Origin: Halorhabdus amylolytica
GTDB taxonomy: Archaea > Halobacteriota > Halobacteria > Halobacteriales > Haloarculaceae
Assembly (NCBI RefSeq): GCF_004944975.1
Contig: NZ_SPQG01000014.1
Coordinates: forward strand, 1-64,000
Direction: 5' to 3'
Length of the DNA: 64,000 nt
Under the pieces are notes generated by a model. It had not been told where the DNA came from. It searched no databases and saw only the letters and a list, made by a program, of their open reading frames with translations. Every line of letters starts with the position of its first letter. The first letter of the stretch is position 1. A program made the translations under genes and the position numbers. This document shows, in pieces, positions 41,604 through 50,722 of this stretch.

Positions 41604-42650
41604 ATGGCGGGCTACGACGATGTCTGCGTCCTGATCCCGACTTACAACGAGGCGGGAGCGATAGCCGACGTCGTCGAGGGTTTCCACGACGAGGGTCTCG
41701 AGAACGTCCTCGTCATTGACGGGGGCTCCGACGACCACACGCGGGACATCGCCGCCAAACACGGGGCACGCGTCGTCCAGCAGTCGGGCTCGGGCAAGGG
41801 TCAGGCCGTTCGAGAGGCCATCCGGCTCATCGACGAACCGTACATCCTCATGGTGGACGGCGACGGCACGTACCGACCGGAAGATGCACACGCTCTCCTC
41901 AAACCGCTCCTCGCGGGCGAAGCCGACCACGTGATCGGTAACCGCTTCGCGGACATGGGACCGGGGGCAATGACGCGACTCAACCGCGTCGGCAACCGTC
42001 TCATCAATCGCGCGTTCGCTCGCATCCACGGGCGGGACCTCCAGGACATCCTCTCGGGCTACCGGGCATTCACCCGCGAATCGGTCGACCGTTTCGGCCT
42101 CACGTCGGAGGGGTTCGGGATCGAGACGGAACTCGCAGTCGAGTGCGTCAAACACAACGTCACGACGGCTGTCGTGCCGATCCGCTACGAGTCCCGGCCC
42201 GACGAGACCGAGACGAATCTGCGCCCATTCCGAGACGGCAGCGTGATCCTCCTGACGCTGTACCGGATGGCCAAGACGAACAACCCCCTCTTTTACTTCG
42301 GGAGCGTCGGCATCGCGAGTCTGTTCGCGGGCGCCGGCCTCGGAGTGTATGTCGTCGTCGAGTGGGTCACGCGTGGGATATCACACAACGTCCTCGCACT
42401 GGTCGGTGGGATCGCAGTCATCTTCGGTGTTCAGTTGCTCATGTTCGGCACTCTCTCGGATATGATCGTCAAGCTCCACCGCGAACAGATGCACCAACTC
42501 GATCGGGCGTTGACCGACGATCGAGACGGGTCTACGAGTGACGGACTCGAACAGGAACCCGGACGACCGATCGAGTACGGGAGAGGCGAGGAGACGCCGA
42601 CCGTCTCGAAGACAGAAGCCAGCGAGCATCGGGAAACCGACGAGGTGTGA
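41604..42650 (+). CDS. aglJ: AglJ: dolichyl-phosphate glycosyltransferase starting N-glycan assembly
   Basis: 348 residues; Haloferax AglJ is about 300. GT2 fold with VLIPTYNEAGAIADVVEGF, VIDGGSDDHTRDIA, MVDGDGTYRPEDAH (DxD) and DILSGYRAFTRE, as in Dpm1/AglJ proteins. Two C-terminal membrane helices (about 225-285) precede a soluble acidic tail of about 50 residues, longer than usual. In Haloferax AglJ adds the first sugar (glucose) to dolichol phosphate. Its place at the end of this locus agrees with that role. Confidence 0.9.
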   Translation: MAGYDDVCVLIPTYNEAGAIADVVEGFHDEGLENVLVIDGGSDDHTRDIAAKHGARVVQQSGSGKGQAVREAIRLIDEPYILMVDGDGTYRPEDAHALLKPLLAGEADHVIGNRFADMGPGAMTRLNRVGNRLINRAFARIHGRDLQDILSGYRAFTRESVDRFGLTSEGFGIETELAVECVKHNVTTAVVPIRYESRPDETETNLRPFRDGSVILLTLYRMAKTNNPLFYFGSVGIASLFAGAGLGVYVVVEWVTRGISHNVLALVGGIAVIFGVQLLMFGTLSDMIVKLHREQMHQLDRALTDDRDGSTSDGLEQEPGRPIEYGRGEETPTVSKTEASEHRETDEV

Positions 42651-42752
42651 ACGGCTCATCGTTGGTCTCGCTGTCACGAGACGTCGGTGGCATGGGGGAG
42701 CCGACGTGGACGCGAGACAGATCCGAAAAGACCTGAATGCGACCAATCGTCC

Positions 42753-43076
42753 TCAGAAGGGGAACATCGCTCGCAGTTGACCGAGCAGGCCGCTGGGATT
42801 TTGGGCACGCTTTCGCTCGAAGACCGGGTGTGCAGCGTTCAGCAGTTCCTGTTCGCTCTCGAAGGACTGACGATCGACCTCCGTGAGGACCTCCCGGAGC
42901 GTTACCGTGCTCCCGGAGGCGTTGTACGGCACTTCGAGGTCGCCGTACTCGGATCGCAACTGCTCGCTCGTGGCCGGGAACGAGACGTTCTCCATGCGAG
43001 CGTCGAGCGCCGGAATGCCGAACTCGATGACGTCGGGTTCGCTGAGATCATCGTCGGCTGGTGGACGCACTCCCAT
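42753..43076 (-). CDS. DUF5789-like small protein
   Basis: 107 residues from MGVRPPADDDLSEPDVIEFG; the frame upstream overlaps the rhomboid start and is not coding. Features LDARMENVSFPATSEQLRSE and GSTVTLREVLTEV match a haloarchaeal short-protein family (DUF5789). Function unknown; the fold may be a small helical domain. Divergent from the rhomboid gene with 88 bp between starts. Confidence 0.7.
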   Translation of the reverse strand: MGVRPPADDDLSEPDVIEFGIPALDARMENVSFPATSEQLRSEYGDLEVPYNASGSTVTLREVLTEVDRQSFESEQELLNAAHPVFERKRAQNPSGLLGQLRAMFPF

Positions 43077-43164
43077 CAGGTATACAGACGGCCCCCCTCC
43101 CTGTAAAATCCTGTGGGCCGCGATCGCCGTCAGTGCTATACCACGCCGGGCCGTTGTGAGGGCC

Positions 43165-44904
43165 ATGTCGGCGACGCCGTCTCCCGGCCCGTTCGATCCC
43201 GTCGTCGCTGCCCTGGAGATCCGTTCGCTGATCGAGTCGATTCCCCTGTTTGCCTGGCAGGCGATCCTGCTCGGCGCGGTCGCCGTCTCGATCGCCATCC
43301 TGTATCGCGTCGCCCGCCCAGGCGGTCGCTGGGGACAACGCCTCCGAACCCGGTTCGTCCTCGGACTCCCGTGGGGGACACTCCTTGGCCTCGGTGTCGT
43401 CGTGATCGTCTATCTCTTCGTCCAGGGTGGCCTGGGGAACCAGTACGATCCGGTGAGTCTCCCGTTCCGTGCAACATCATACGCGTACCCGCTGGGTGTG
43501 CTGCTGGCAGGATTCTCTCATCTCGGGTGGGGCCATCTTCTGGGGAACCTGCTCTCCGGACTGGTGTACGGCTCGATAGCGGAGTACGCCTGGAGTCACT
43601 ACCCGACCGATCGGGGTTCCCAGTCGTTCACAGTCCGTCTGTCGAACCCGTTCGTCAGGATCGGCCTGTTCACCGGCGGGATCGTGCTTGCCGGACTCGT
43701 GACCGCCGCCTTCTCGTGGGGGCCGATCATCGGGTTTTCGGGTGTGGTCTACGCCCTGGCCGGGTTCGCGCTCGTCTGCTATCCGATCGCGACAATCGTC
43801 GCCGTCGCCGGATGGAGTCATCTCTGGCACCTTTGGGGCACGTTCGTCGACCCCTATTCGATCGCCGAGCCCACAGTCCGGTATTCGGGAGTAGGGTGGG
43901 CAAACACGGCCGTCCAGGGTCACGCATTCGGGTTCCTCATCGGGATCCTCGTCGCCGCAGTGGTGATCCGACGCCGCGACAGATCGGCCGATCCCGGTCG
44001 GATCTGGCTGGCGACGATGGTATACGCCATCGCCAACGGTCTCTGGAGCATCTACTGGTATCTGGGAAACAACCAGTACGTCCGACTCGAAGGGATCGGG
44101 ACGGCAGTTCTCTTCATCCTCGCCGGCCTGATCGTCCTCGCAGTCTCCGGATCCGATCGCCCGCTACTCGATCGTTTCCCCGGTATAGACGTCAGTCCCG
44201 GGCAGTTCGAATTTCCGTCGGGGCGGCGGATCGCCGCCGGCGTGATCGTCTTCTCGCTGATCGGGATGTCGATGGTCGGTGCCGCTGTCAACCTCTCGGC
44301 GCCGTCGGGGGTCGACATGCCCGAGAACGCCGTCGAAATCCGCGACTATCAGGTCGCCTACGTCGAGAACGTGACGAACCAGCAACTCGCAGTCGTGGAC
44401 GTCCCCTTTCTCGATCAGGTCACAGCGGTCCGGACCAGCGGCGTCGTCGTCTACAGCGAGCAACGGAACCTCTGGCACCAGGTGGTCTCGAAGCGGGCCC
44501 TCGAAGCCAGGGGCAGCGAACGGGTCCTCCTGGGCGGCATCGGCTGGCGACAGGACGTCGCGGCCTATCGGGCGGGTTGGTCGGTCATCGGCGGTAACGT
44601 CACCTATCGCGTGTTTCTCCGTCCCGGCGGCGGGGACGAACGGCTGGTCTACACGTCGAACCCTGCTATCGCCGACGTGATACTATCCAATCGAACCGTC
44701 ACTATCCGCCCGGCTAGGGAAGCGTTCGAGGTCGTCGTCGCCCGGGACAACGAGACCCTCGGCGCCCGACCGCTCCCGGACGACGGCGGGAACGTCACAG
44801 TCGGCGGGATCAGGTTCGACCGATCCAGCCAGGAACTCTACGCATCGATCAACGGAACGCAACTCCGCGTGGCCAGCCGTCGGGTCCCACCGACCAGGCA
44901 ATGA
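43165..44904 (+). CDS. Rhomboid-family serine protease with exposed C-terminal domain
   Basis: 579 residues from MSATPSPGPFDP. Rhomboid motifs: HLGWGHLLGNL, IIGFSGVVYAL with catalytic Ser192, and QGHAFGFLIG with catalytic His253. Membrane helices span about 25-400; the last 180 residues form a soluble beta-rich domain with several N-glycosylation sequons (NVT, NRT, NET, NGT), probably outside the cell. Haloarchaeal rhomboids have been linked to maturation of glycosylated surface proteins. Confidence 0.9.
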   Translation: MSATPSPGPFDPVVAALEIRSLIESIPLFAWQAILLGAVAVSIAILYRVARPGGRWGQRLRTRFVLGLPWGTLLGLGVVVIVYLFVQGGLGNQYDPVSLPFRATSYAYPLGVLLAGFSHLGWGHLLGNLLSGLVYGSIAEYAWSHYPTDRGSQSFTVRLSNPFVRIGLFTGGIVLAGLVTAAFSWGPIIGFSGVVYALAGFALVCYPIATIVAVAGWSHLWHLWGTFVDPYSIAEPTVRYSGVGWANTAVQGHAFGFLIGILVAAVVIRRRDRSADPGRIWLATMVYAIANGLWSIYWYLGNNQYVRLEGIGTAVLFILAGLIVLAVSGSDRPLLDRFPGIDVSPGQFEFPSGRRIAAGVIVFSLIGMSMVGAAVNLSAPSGVDMPENAVEIRDYQVAYVENVTNQQLAVVDVPFLDQVTAVRTSGVVVYSEQRNLWHQVVSKRALEARGSERVLLGGIGWRQDVAAYRAGWSVIGGNVTYRVFLRPGGGDERLVYTSNPAIADVILSNRTVTIRPAREAFEVVVARDNETLGARPLPDDGGNVTVGGIRFDRSSQELYASINGTQLRVASRRVPPTRQ

Positions 44905-44981
44905 GAGGACGCCTGAAAGTACCCGATCCCCGGTCAGACTGACTGCCGACACAATTTTCAGTCGGCCTTCGATACCGGACG

Positions 44982-45605
44982 TCAGATCCATTCGATGCGG
45001 AACAGTTCCACGTCGATCTCCTGGCTGTCGGCGTCGTGGAACTCGAACTGCCGGGGCAGGTCGAACGAGGACCGATAGGCGGCCGTGACCGTGCCGCCGT
45101 TGTCCCCCGCGAACGCCTCGACAAAGTCCACGCTGCCCGCGTTATGGATCGAATAGGAGACGTCCGCGATGTCCAGGGCTGTCCGCAGAAAGGTACGATC
45201 GGCGTGTTCGTTGCCGGCCTGTGCGCCGAAGGGCGGGTTCATCACGACTGTCACCGGGTCATCGGGACACAGCGGGACCTGCGTCGCGTCGGCGCGCAGC
45301 CAGGAGACGGCCGTGTTCGTCCCGACCCGGCGGCGGTTCTCCCTGGCCGTCTCCAGGGGGTCGGGATCGAGGTCGACACCGACCACGCGGGTAGCGCCCC
45401 GTAGCGCCGCACCGAGTGCGAGCATCCCCGTCCCACAGCCCAGGTCGATCACAGTCCGACCGTCAAGGTCGTCGTTGAGGTCCGCGAGGTGGATCAGGTG
45501 CGATGCGACTGCCGGCGGCGTGCGGTACTGTTCGAGGTCCGCCTGCGGGTTGTCGAACCCGACGACTACGCCGAGTTGCTGGGCAAGTTGCCGTTTCGTG
45601 CTCAT
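44982..45605 (-). CDS. METTL5-like RNA/DNA N6-adenine methylase
   Basis: 207 residues. N-terminal QLGVVVGFDNPQADLEQYRT, SAM motif VIDLGCGTGMLALGAAL and catalytic NPPFGAQAGN, the order typical of METTL5-family proteins. Eukaryotic METTL5 makes m6A in 18S rRNA; archaeal members probably act on rRNA too. Nothing adjacent narrows this. GC-rich, typical codon use. Confidence 0.88.
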   Translation of the reverse strand: MSTKRQLAQQLGVVVGFDNPQADLEQYRTPPAVASHLIHLADLNDDLDGRTVIDLGCGTGMLALGAALRGATRVVGVDLDPDPLETARENRRRVGTNTAVSWLRADATQVPLCPDDPVTVVMNPPFGAQAGNEHADRTFLRTALDIADVSYSIHNAGSVDFVEAFAGDNGGTVTAAYRSSFDLPRQFEFHDADSQEIDVELFRIEWI

Positions 45606-45743
45606 CAGTCACCGACGCGCCGATCGACGCGTCTGTCGGAGTGTTGCCCCCGTCGAGGGAAAAGTCTTCGACGACGGAAGACCGCCGATCGAAACGGCCG
45701 GACGACCCCACCGGGCCACAGTCCACCACTCCACGACGCCAGC

Positions 45744-45831
45744 GTGTCGGTCCTCCATCGACCACCGTCGAGACCGCCAGCACCTCGTGGTGAGCGCCTC
45801 AGCTACTCCACATGTGTCGGTCCTCCATCGA
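45744..45831. repeat. Degenerate duplicate of the 3' end of a small gene
   Basis: An 18-bp sequence, GTGTCGGTCCTCCATCGA, occurs at 45744-45761 and 45814-45831, with weaker similarity extending to either side (CACGAGGT/CTCCA). The second copy is inside the zinc-protein gene; the first is beyond its stop. Confidence 0.75.
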
Positions 45832-45936
45832 CTGCGGCGCTCGATACCCGAGAACCTCGTGATCCTGCGATTCGTGCCACGACGCCATGCGCTCGTCGAT
45901 GTACTCCGAGCAGTCCATGCAGTACCAGGTTGCCAT
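45799..45936 (-). CDS. Very small zinc-ribbon-like protein (45 aa)
   Basis: MATWYCMDCSEYIDERMASW start; an in-frame upstream Met (45984) is possible. CMDC plus two His (WHESQDHEV) form a CxxC-x13-H-x5-H pattern that could bind zinc like a C2H2 finger. Family unknown. Its 3' end is duplicated 70 bp downstream. Confidence 0.5.
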   Translation of the reverse strand: MATWYCMDCSEYIDERMASWHESQDHEVLGYRAPQSMEDRHMWSS

Positions 45937-46063
45937 TGATGTTCCCTCCGGGAGAGCGGCGCCGAATCGCGCGACGCTCGCCACACCTCGATAATTGACC
46001 GTGATAGAGGATAATCTTTCCGGTACTATCTATCACGGACGGCCGACCGTTCGATACTGCCAC

Positions 46064-47113
46064 TCACCAGGTGCCGTGGAAGGTATCGAACGAGAGCGAG
46101 TCGAGTGGCTTTTCGCCGATCGCGATCTCGTACTCGCCGGGTGTGAGCATCGGTTGTTTGAACTGCGGGCCGTCGTCGGTCGTGATCCGGGGGCAGGCCG
46201 TGTTGACGTACGCGTCCAGCCCGAAGTTCGTGAGTTTCTGTGGCGTGACGTTGTTCATCGTCAGGAGGTAGGCGTCGTCGTTTTCTTCGACGATCTGGCG
46301 AGCCCTTTCGAGGCGACCCTGGCCGATCTTCGTCGAGTAAATGATGCCCCAGGTATCTGCGTCCATCGCGCGGTGAATCGCCCCGTAACGCTGTTTGATC
46401 AGCGCCTCCGCGTCGGCGATGTCCACGACGTTGTTGACGGGGTCGGCGATGACGACGCGTTTCTCGGGGTGGTCCATCGCCAGTCCGAGCGGGTGGAACT
46501 TCCCGCCGCCGACGTAGAGGATCTGGTCGGCCGCGACGTCCGCCGAGGCGTAGTTACACCCCAGCACCTGGCCCTCGTGGGTCAGACGTTCGTCGCCACG
46601 CCGAGTGTGGACCTCATAGCCCCGATCCACGAGGAATTCTCGCATCTCCTCGAACTTGTTCATGTGCTGGGCAGTCGTGACCAGCCCGATATCCTCGTCC
46701 TCGTCGGGATCGTCGAACTCCGCGAGAGACTCCTCCATGATCGGGAGGACGTCGACGTTCGAGAACAGCGGGACGTAGATGATCTGCTCGGACTCGTTCA
46801 TCGGGCTGTGGCCGAAGTGGACGAACACGTCGCTGTGGCGCATCAACTCGGTGTCGAGATCACAGGCACCGTAACAGGGCTCACCCGAGAGCATTACTGT
46901 CACGTCATCCGGAAGCGTCCGCCGGAGATCGTCGGCGACGGCCGGCCCACGCCGCTTGAGTCCCTCCGGAAACTGCAATCCGACGGTGTTTGCGTTTCGC
47001 TCCGCGACGGCGTCGCTGATCCGATCGAGCTCGTAGTCCCACTCGCGGTCGTGTCTGAGCGCCATTCCGGTCGCCGTCAGATCGCCCGGGGAACGCTCGC
47101 TCTCCTGACTCAT
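46064..47113 (-). CDS. dph2: Diphthamide synthase subunit Dph2
   Basis: 349 residues from MSQESERSPGDL. Three conserved cysteines, in EPCYGACD, LGCNYAS and NTACPRIT, bind the [4Fe-4S] cluster of this non-classical radical SAM enzyme. It forms the C-C bond between SAM's 3-amino-3-carboxypropyl group and a histidine of elongation factor 2. Archaea use a homodimer. The protein has ordinary length and no unusual features. Confidence 0.94.
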   Translation of the reverse strand: MSQESERSPGDLTATGMALRHDREWDYELDRISDAVAERNANTVGLQFPEGLKRRGPAVADDLRRTLPDDVTVMLSGEPCYGACDLDTELMRHSDVFVHFGHSPMNESEQIIYVPLFSNVDVLPIMEESLAEFDDPDEDEDIGLVTTAQHMNKFEEMREFLVDRGYEVHTRRGDERLTHEGQVLGCNYASADVAADQILYVGGGKFHPLGLAMDHPEKRVVIADPVNNVVDIADAEALIKQRYGAIHRAMDADTWGIIYSTKIGQGRLERARQIVEENDDAYLLTMNNVTPQKLTNFGLDAYVNTACPRITTDDGPQFKQPMLTPGEYEIAIGEKPLDSLSFDTFHGTW

Positions 47114-47237
47114 TGGAAACCGATAGCGGGTCGGCGCGTAAAACGACGGCGTTCCCGGCACAGACGCCGGTTTTCGCCACGGTAGCGCATCACGTTCGGC
47201 CGACACCGCAAGTCACTAGCGACCGGCTGTCAGGCGC

Positions 47238-47384
47238 TCACTCGACAGTCTCTCGGAGGTCTTCGATGTGTGATTCGAGGACGCGAAGCGTCGCGTCCGC
47301 GTCCGTGTATCCCTGTTCGTAGTCCTCGAACGCCGCGTCGGACTGTGCCAGGAACTGTTCGACTGCGGATTCGACGTCACTCAT
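47238..47384 (-). CDS. Small acidic helical protein (48 aa)
   Basis: From MSDVESAVEQFLAQ; MPFGEQD seven codons earlier is an alternative. Sequence predicts two amphipathic helices, strongly acidic, no Cys. Lies between dph2 and a regulator, 53 bp downstream of the latter, so could be co-transcribed with it. Family unknown. Confidence 0.5.
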   Translation of the reverse strand: MSDVESAVEQFLAQSDAAFEDYEQGYTDADATLRVLESHIEDLRETVE

Positions 47385-47436
47385 GTCCTGTTCTCCGAAC
47401 GGCATCGCCTCAAGCGTTCGGATACGCGATCGAACG

Positions 47437-48201
47437 CTACCTGACGGCATAGGAGATCTCGCTGTCCCGCAACGCGTCGGTCACCCGCCCGACGGCGTCG
47501 GTCGTCGCGACGACGACCACGTCCAGCCCGCGGCTCGCGGCGTCCGCGGCAACTTCTCCGGCCGCGAAGTGCGTCCGGGATTCGATCTCCAACTCGCGGA
47601 GGACGCCCACGGCCTCGACGCCAGCCGCCGTCACGAGGTCGGCGGACCCTGTCGCGTCGCGGATCCGCTCGTTGTCGGGCGTCTCGTCGGAACGGACAGG
47701 CGGGACCTGGATGATATCGACTTCGCCGGGCTGGAGTTCGATGACACCCTCGAAACCCGTGACGCCCACGACTTTGCTGGCGGCGGCGTCGGTCGTCGCG
47801 ACGCCGGTCGCGCCGTCCTCGCCCGGTCTCGCGCGGAGTAGCCCCTCGTCCATGAACAGCGTGACGGTCTCGCCCTCCGCAATGTCCTCGACGGCGACCG
47901 CCGCGTCCTCCTGGACGCTCCCCAGGACGTCCTCGGTGACGTGGTCGGCGAACCGTCGTACATCGGTGGCCGCCGAGAACAGCCAGTCGACGCCCTCGTT
48001 GGTGACCCGGTACCGGGAGCGCCCTTCCTTCTCGACGAATCCGTCCTCGACGAGGTCCCGGATGTACTCGCTGACGGCCTGGCTGGTGACGCCGACCGCG
48101 TCGGCGATCTCGCCCTGGCTGACCGCTGGCTGGCGCTCGGCGATCTCGACCAGGATCCGAAAGCGGGTCGCCGCCCGCTTGTTGTCGAGGACATCGATCA
48201 T
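47437..48201 (-). CDS. Winged-helix transcriptional regulator
   Basis: 254 residues from MIDVLDNKRAATRF. N-terminal winged helix about 5-75 (SQGEIADAVGVTSQAVSEYI, then DGFVEKEGRSRYRVT), MarR/IclR-like. The remainder (about 80-254) is an alpha-beta domain rich in Val and Ala, including IELQPGEVDIIQVPP, presumably a ligand-sensing domain. Divergent from the phosphoesterase; the 30-bp repeats between them are candidate operators. Confidence 0.8.
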   Translation of the reverse strand: MIDVLDNKRAATRFRILVEIAERQPAVSQGEIADAVGVTSQAVSEYIRDLVEDGFVEKEGRSRYRVTNEGVDWLFSAATDVRRFADHVTEDVLGSVQEDAAVAVEDIAEGETVTLFMDEGLLRARPGEDGATGVATTDAAASKVVGVTGFEGVIELQPGEVDIIQVPPVRSDETPDNERIRDATGSADLVTAAGVEAVGVLRELEIESRTHFAAGEVAADAASRGLDVVVVATTDAVGRVTDALRDSEISYAVR

Positions 48202-48238
48202 GCCCGGCAGATCGGCACGCTGGCCTATAAACCCCGCC

Positions 48239-48335
48239 ATCCTTATCGACGAATGGACACGCGCCGGGATCCTTATCGACGAATGGACACGCGCCGGGCC
48301 CCGCTATCCCTATCGACGGAGGGATACACGTTGGG
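48239..48335. repeat. 30-bp direct repeats in a divergent promoter
   Basis: Two identical adjacent 30-bp units at 48239-48268 and 48269-48298 (beginning ATCCTTATCGACGAATGGAC), then a third degenerate 30-bp copy at 48306-48335. They fill the space between a regulator gene and a phosphoesterase gene. Confidence 0.88.
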
Positions 48336-48388
48336 CCCCGCCCCTGACGACGACACGTTTACCCCGCCGGTCACCCTTCCCTCCGAGG

Positions 48389-49075
48389 ATGGGACCGACC
48401 TACCGGGACCGTGCGGTGATCCTCGGGGAGACGCTCGTCCTCGCCGATCTCCATCTCGGACGGGAACAGTCCTCTAACGTCGAGCTATCTATGGGGTCCG
48501 AGCGCGCGATCGTCGAACGCCTCGGCGATCTGCTCGATATCCACAACGTCACGGAAGTCGTCATCGCCGGTGACGTCTTAGAATCGTTCGACTCCCTCCC
48601 TCCCGGCGTCGCGTCTGCCTTCGGGCGTATCGAGGACTGTGCCACCGAGTACGGCTGTCGCCTGATCGTCACGCCGGGTAATCACGATATCATGCTCGAT
48701 GCCCTCTGGGACGGCCCGACCCCCGCGGAGTACGAACTCGAAGACACCGATACGGTCGTGCTTCACGGCCACGAACTCCCCGAGACCGACGCCGACCGGT
48801 ACGTCGTCGGTCACGATCATCCGGCGATCGAGATCGAAGGACAGAAGCGACCGTGCTATCTCCGCGGCGCCGGTGCGTATCGCGGGGCCGACGTCCTCGT
48901 CCTGCCGGCGTTCAACGAACTCGTTGCCGGCGTCCGGATCAACGGGCTGACGACGGCGGACTTCCACTCGCCGCTGATCGGGAACGCCGACGCGTTCCGG
49001 CCGATCGTCCGTGACGAACGATCCGGGGAAACCCTCGAATTCCCGCCACTCGGATCGTTGCGCGAACACCTCTGA
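48389..49075 (+). CDS. Metallophosphoesterase
   Basis: 228 residues from MGPTYRDRAVILGETLV. Calcineurin-like motifs in order: DLHLGRE, GDVLES, GNHDIM, GHELPE and GHDHP. This resembles the archaeal YkuE/MJ0037-type group with conserved DLHLG; it may act on cyclic nucleotides or nucleic acid ends. The second copy of the palindromic element begins in its stop codon. Confidence 0.88.
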   Translation: MGPTYRDRAVILGETLVLADLHLGREQSSNVELSMGSERAIVERLGDLLDIHNVTEVVIAGDVLESFDSLPPGVASAFGRIEDCATEYGCRLIVTPGNHDIMLDALWDGPTPAEYELEDTDTVVLHGHELPETDADRYVVGHDHPAIEIEGQKRPCYLRGAGAYRGADVLVLPAFNELVAGVRINGLTTADFHSPLIGNADAFRPIVRDERSGETLEFPPLGSLREHL

Positions 49076-49160
49076 TACGGATTATTGGAGTGATGTACCG
49101 GTATCCGTCGACCCCCCGGGTCGGCGTCATCCGGAAAGAATCTACAAGAATCCGTCTGAG
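49072..49160 (+). repeat. 89-bp palindromic element, copy 2
   Basis: Same element as at 20735-20822: left end CTGATACGGATTATTGG (49072-49088), right end 49144-49160 nearly its complement. The TGA of the phosphoesterase is inside the left end. This copy has more mismatches between its ends (about four), suggesting decay. Confidence 0.85.
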
Positions 49161-49201
49161 TGCTGCCAACAGTTTTGGTGCCGGGTAGAGTATCGACACA
49201 C

Positions 49202-49315
49202 ATGGAAGCCGCCGTCGCCATCCTGCTCGTATCGCTGCTCGTGATCGGCGTTTTGATCGTCCTGACCCGCTGGCTCGTCCCGAAGACGCTCGCCGAGGAA
49301 CCCGCCAAACACTGA
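49202..49315 (+). CDS. Tiny membrane protein (37 aa)
   Basis: MEAAVAILLVSLLVIGVLIV start, one strong hydrophobic helix and a short charged tail ending AEEPAKH. Codon use is GC-rich and coding-like. The first bases after copy 2 of the palindromic element hold no clear TATA. Possible single-pass regulatory peptide; function unknown. Confidence 0.45.
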   Translation: MEAAVAILLVSLLVIGVLIVLTRWLVPKTLAEEPAKH

Positions 49316-49352
49316 CTCCTGTCCCCGCCCCGACGATAGACAGTGACGACGC

Positions 49353-50612
49353 TCAGACGCCCATCCTATCCTGGAGGGTCCGCGCGGCAACGCGGCCACT
49401 TTCGAGTGCCCCCTGGATCGAACACCAACGTGTGTAATCCCCGGCCAGGACGACCTGCCCGTCCGGTGCGTCCGGGTCTGGCAAGCCGGCCCGGAATCCC
49501 GGCGGCTGGTCGAACTGCGCGAAGGGAACGCGTTCGGTTCGCAGATGTTCGAGGTCAGCCACGGTCCGTTCGGGGTACCACGACGACAGTGTGTCGCGGG
49601 TTTCCTCGAACAGTGCCTCGTCGTCCGTCTCCGGAACGCCGAGGAACGTCGCTGCCAGGAGTTGTTCGCCCGCTGGGGCGTACTCCGGCGCGACCGTCGA
49701 CAGCTGAGCGACCTGATTGGGTCGATCGTCGACCACGTTCAATAGCAACCGCTTCCCGGTGTCGAGTGGGGTCGACGATGGCAGGCTCGTATAGACCGTC
49801 GCACAGCCCCGCGTGCCGTCCGGCGTGTCGACGCCGGTGAGTTCCCCGGCTGTCTTCGGGTCCGTCGCGACGACGACCCCCTCGGCGCCGATCGTCTCGT
49901 CGTCGACAGTGACGGCGTCTGCCTCCACCGCCTCGACGGTCGCGTCAGTTTCGATACGGACGCCAGCGCCGCGGGCGCGTTCGGCGAGTTGTCGAGGAAT
50001 CGCCTCCATGCCCTCGGCCGGGACCGTCGCCCGACCCTCGCCAAGCATCTTGAACGTGTACTCGAAGACGCGCGCGTCAGTCGAGAGCGACCGATCGAGC
50101 GTAATCCCACCGTAAAACGGCGCTACGAAACGTTCAGCGAACCGCCGAGAGAAGCCACGATCAGCCAGAGACGACTCGATCGTTCGGCTTGGCCGATCGC
50201 CGTCGATGATCGCCGCCGGGTCGGCGTTCGCGAGTTCGCGGCGGAGCCTCAGGATCCGCAGTTTGTCCGCGAGCCGGATCTCCCGGTTGAACAGCGTCTC
50301 CGTCAGCGCGCCAGGATCGCGAAACGGGTCCGACAGGACCGAGCGCTTACCCGGCCGCGCCAGCGTCGCGCCGGGCGAAAACGCCCGGAGGGAAAGCGCG
50401 TCGAGATCGAGTTCGCGCCTGACCGCCGGATAGCTGTCGAACAGCACCTGAAATCCCCGGTCGAACGTGTAGCCGTTCTCCCGCGTCGTCCGGACGCGCC
50501 CGCCGACGCTCGACTCGCGCTCGAAGACAGTCACGTCCAGACCCGACTTCGCGAGGTGACGTGCCGCGACCAGTCCCGCGAGTCCGCCCCCGGCGACAAC
50601 CACTCCTGTCAT
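49353..50612 (-). CDS. FAD-dependent amine-oxidase-like oxidoreductase
   Basis: 419 residues from MTGVVVAGGGLAGLVAAR. FAD-binding GGGLAGLVAARHLA and FERESSVGGRVRT at the N-terminus, and VLAGDYTRWCSIQGALESGR at the C-terminus, as in protoporphyrinogen oxidase/phytoene desaturase-type flavoproteins. Could act in carotenoid or tetrapyrrole metabolism, but no pathway genes are adjacent. Divergent from the threonine-synthase-like gene, 110 bp away. Confidence 0.88.
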   Translation of the reverse strand: MTGVVVAGGGLAGLVAARHLAKSGLDVTVFERESSVGGRVRTTRENGYTFDRGFQVLFDSYPAVRRELDLDALSLRAFSPGATLARPGKRSVLSDPFRDPGALTETLFNREIRLADKLRILRLRRELANADPAAIIDGDRPSRTIESSLADRGFSRRFAERFVAPFYGGITLDRSLSTDARVFEYTFKMLGEGRATVPAEGMEAIPRQLAERARGAGVRIETDATVEAVEADAVTVDDETIGAEGVVVATDPKTAGELTGVDTPDGTRGCATVYTSLPSSTPLDTGKRLLLNVVDDRPNQVAQLSTVAPEYAPAGEQLLAATFLGVPETDDEALFEETRDTLSSWYPERTVADLEHLRTERVPFAQFDQPPGFRAGLPDPDAPDGQVVLAGDYTRWCSIQGALESGRVAARTLQDRMGV

Positions 50613-50722
50613 GGCCTGCCCTACGTACCCGACCGGGAAAATCCTCAGGGGCCGAAACTGCACTTGGACTCGCGTTCGGGCCGACCGGACAGCACTTGTC
50701 GCCCCCGCCCACATGGGCACGT

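Noticed and set aside
43113-44597. 494-codon frame overlapping the rhomboid gene
   Set aside because: Arg/Pro-rich shadow frame; the rhomboid motifs are in the other frame.
48239-48335. CRISPR array
   Set aside because: Units of 30 bp are contiguous or nearly so with no unique spacers of constant length, and there are no cas genes in the window.
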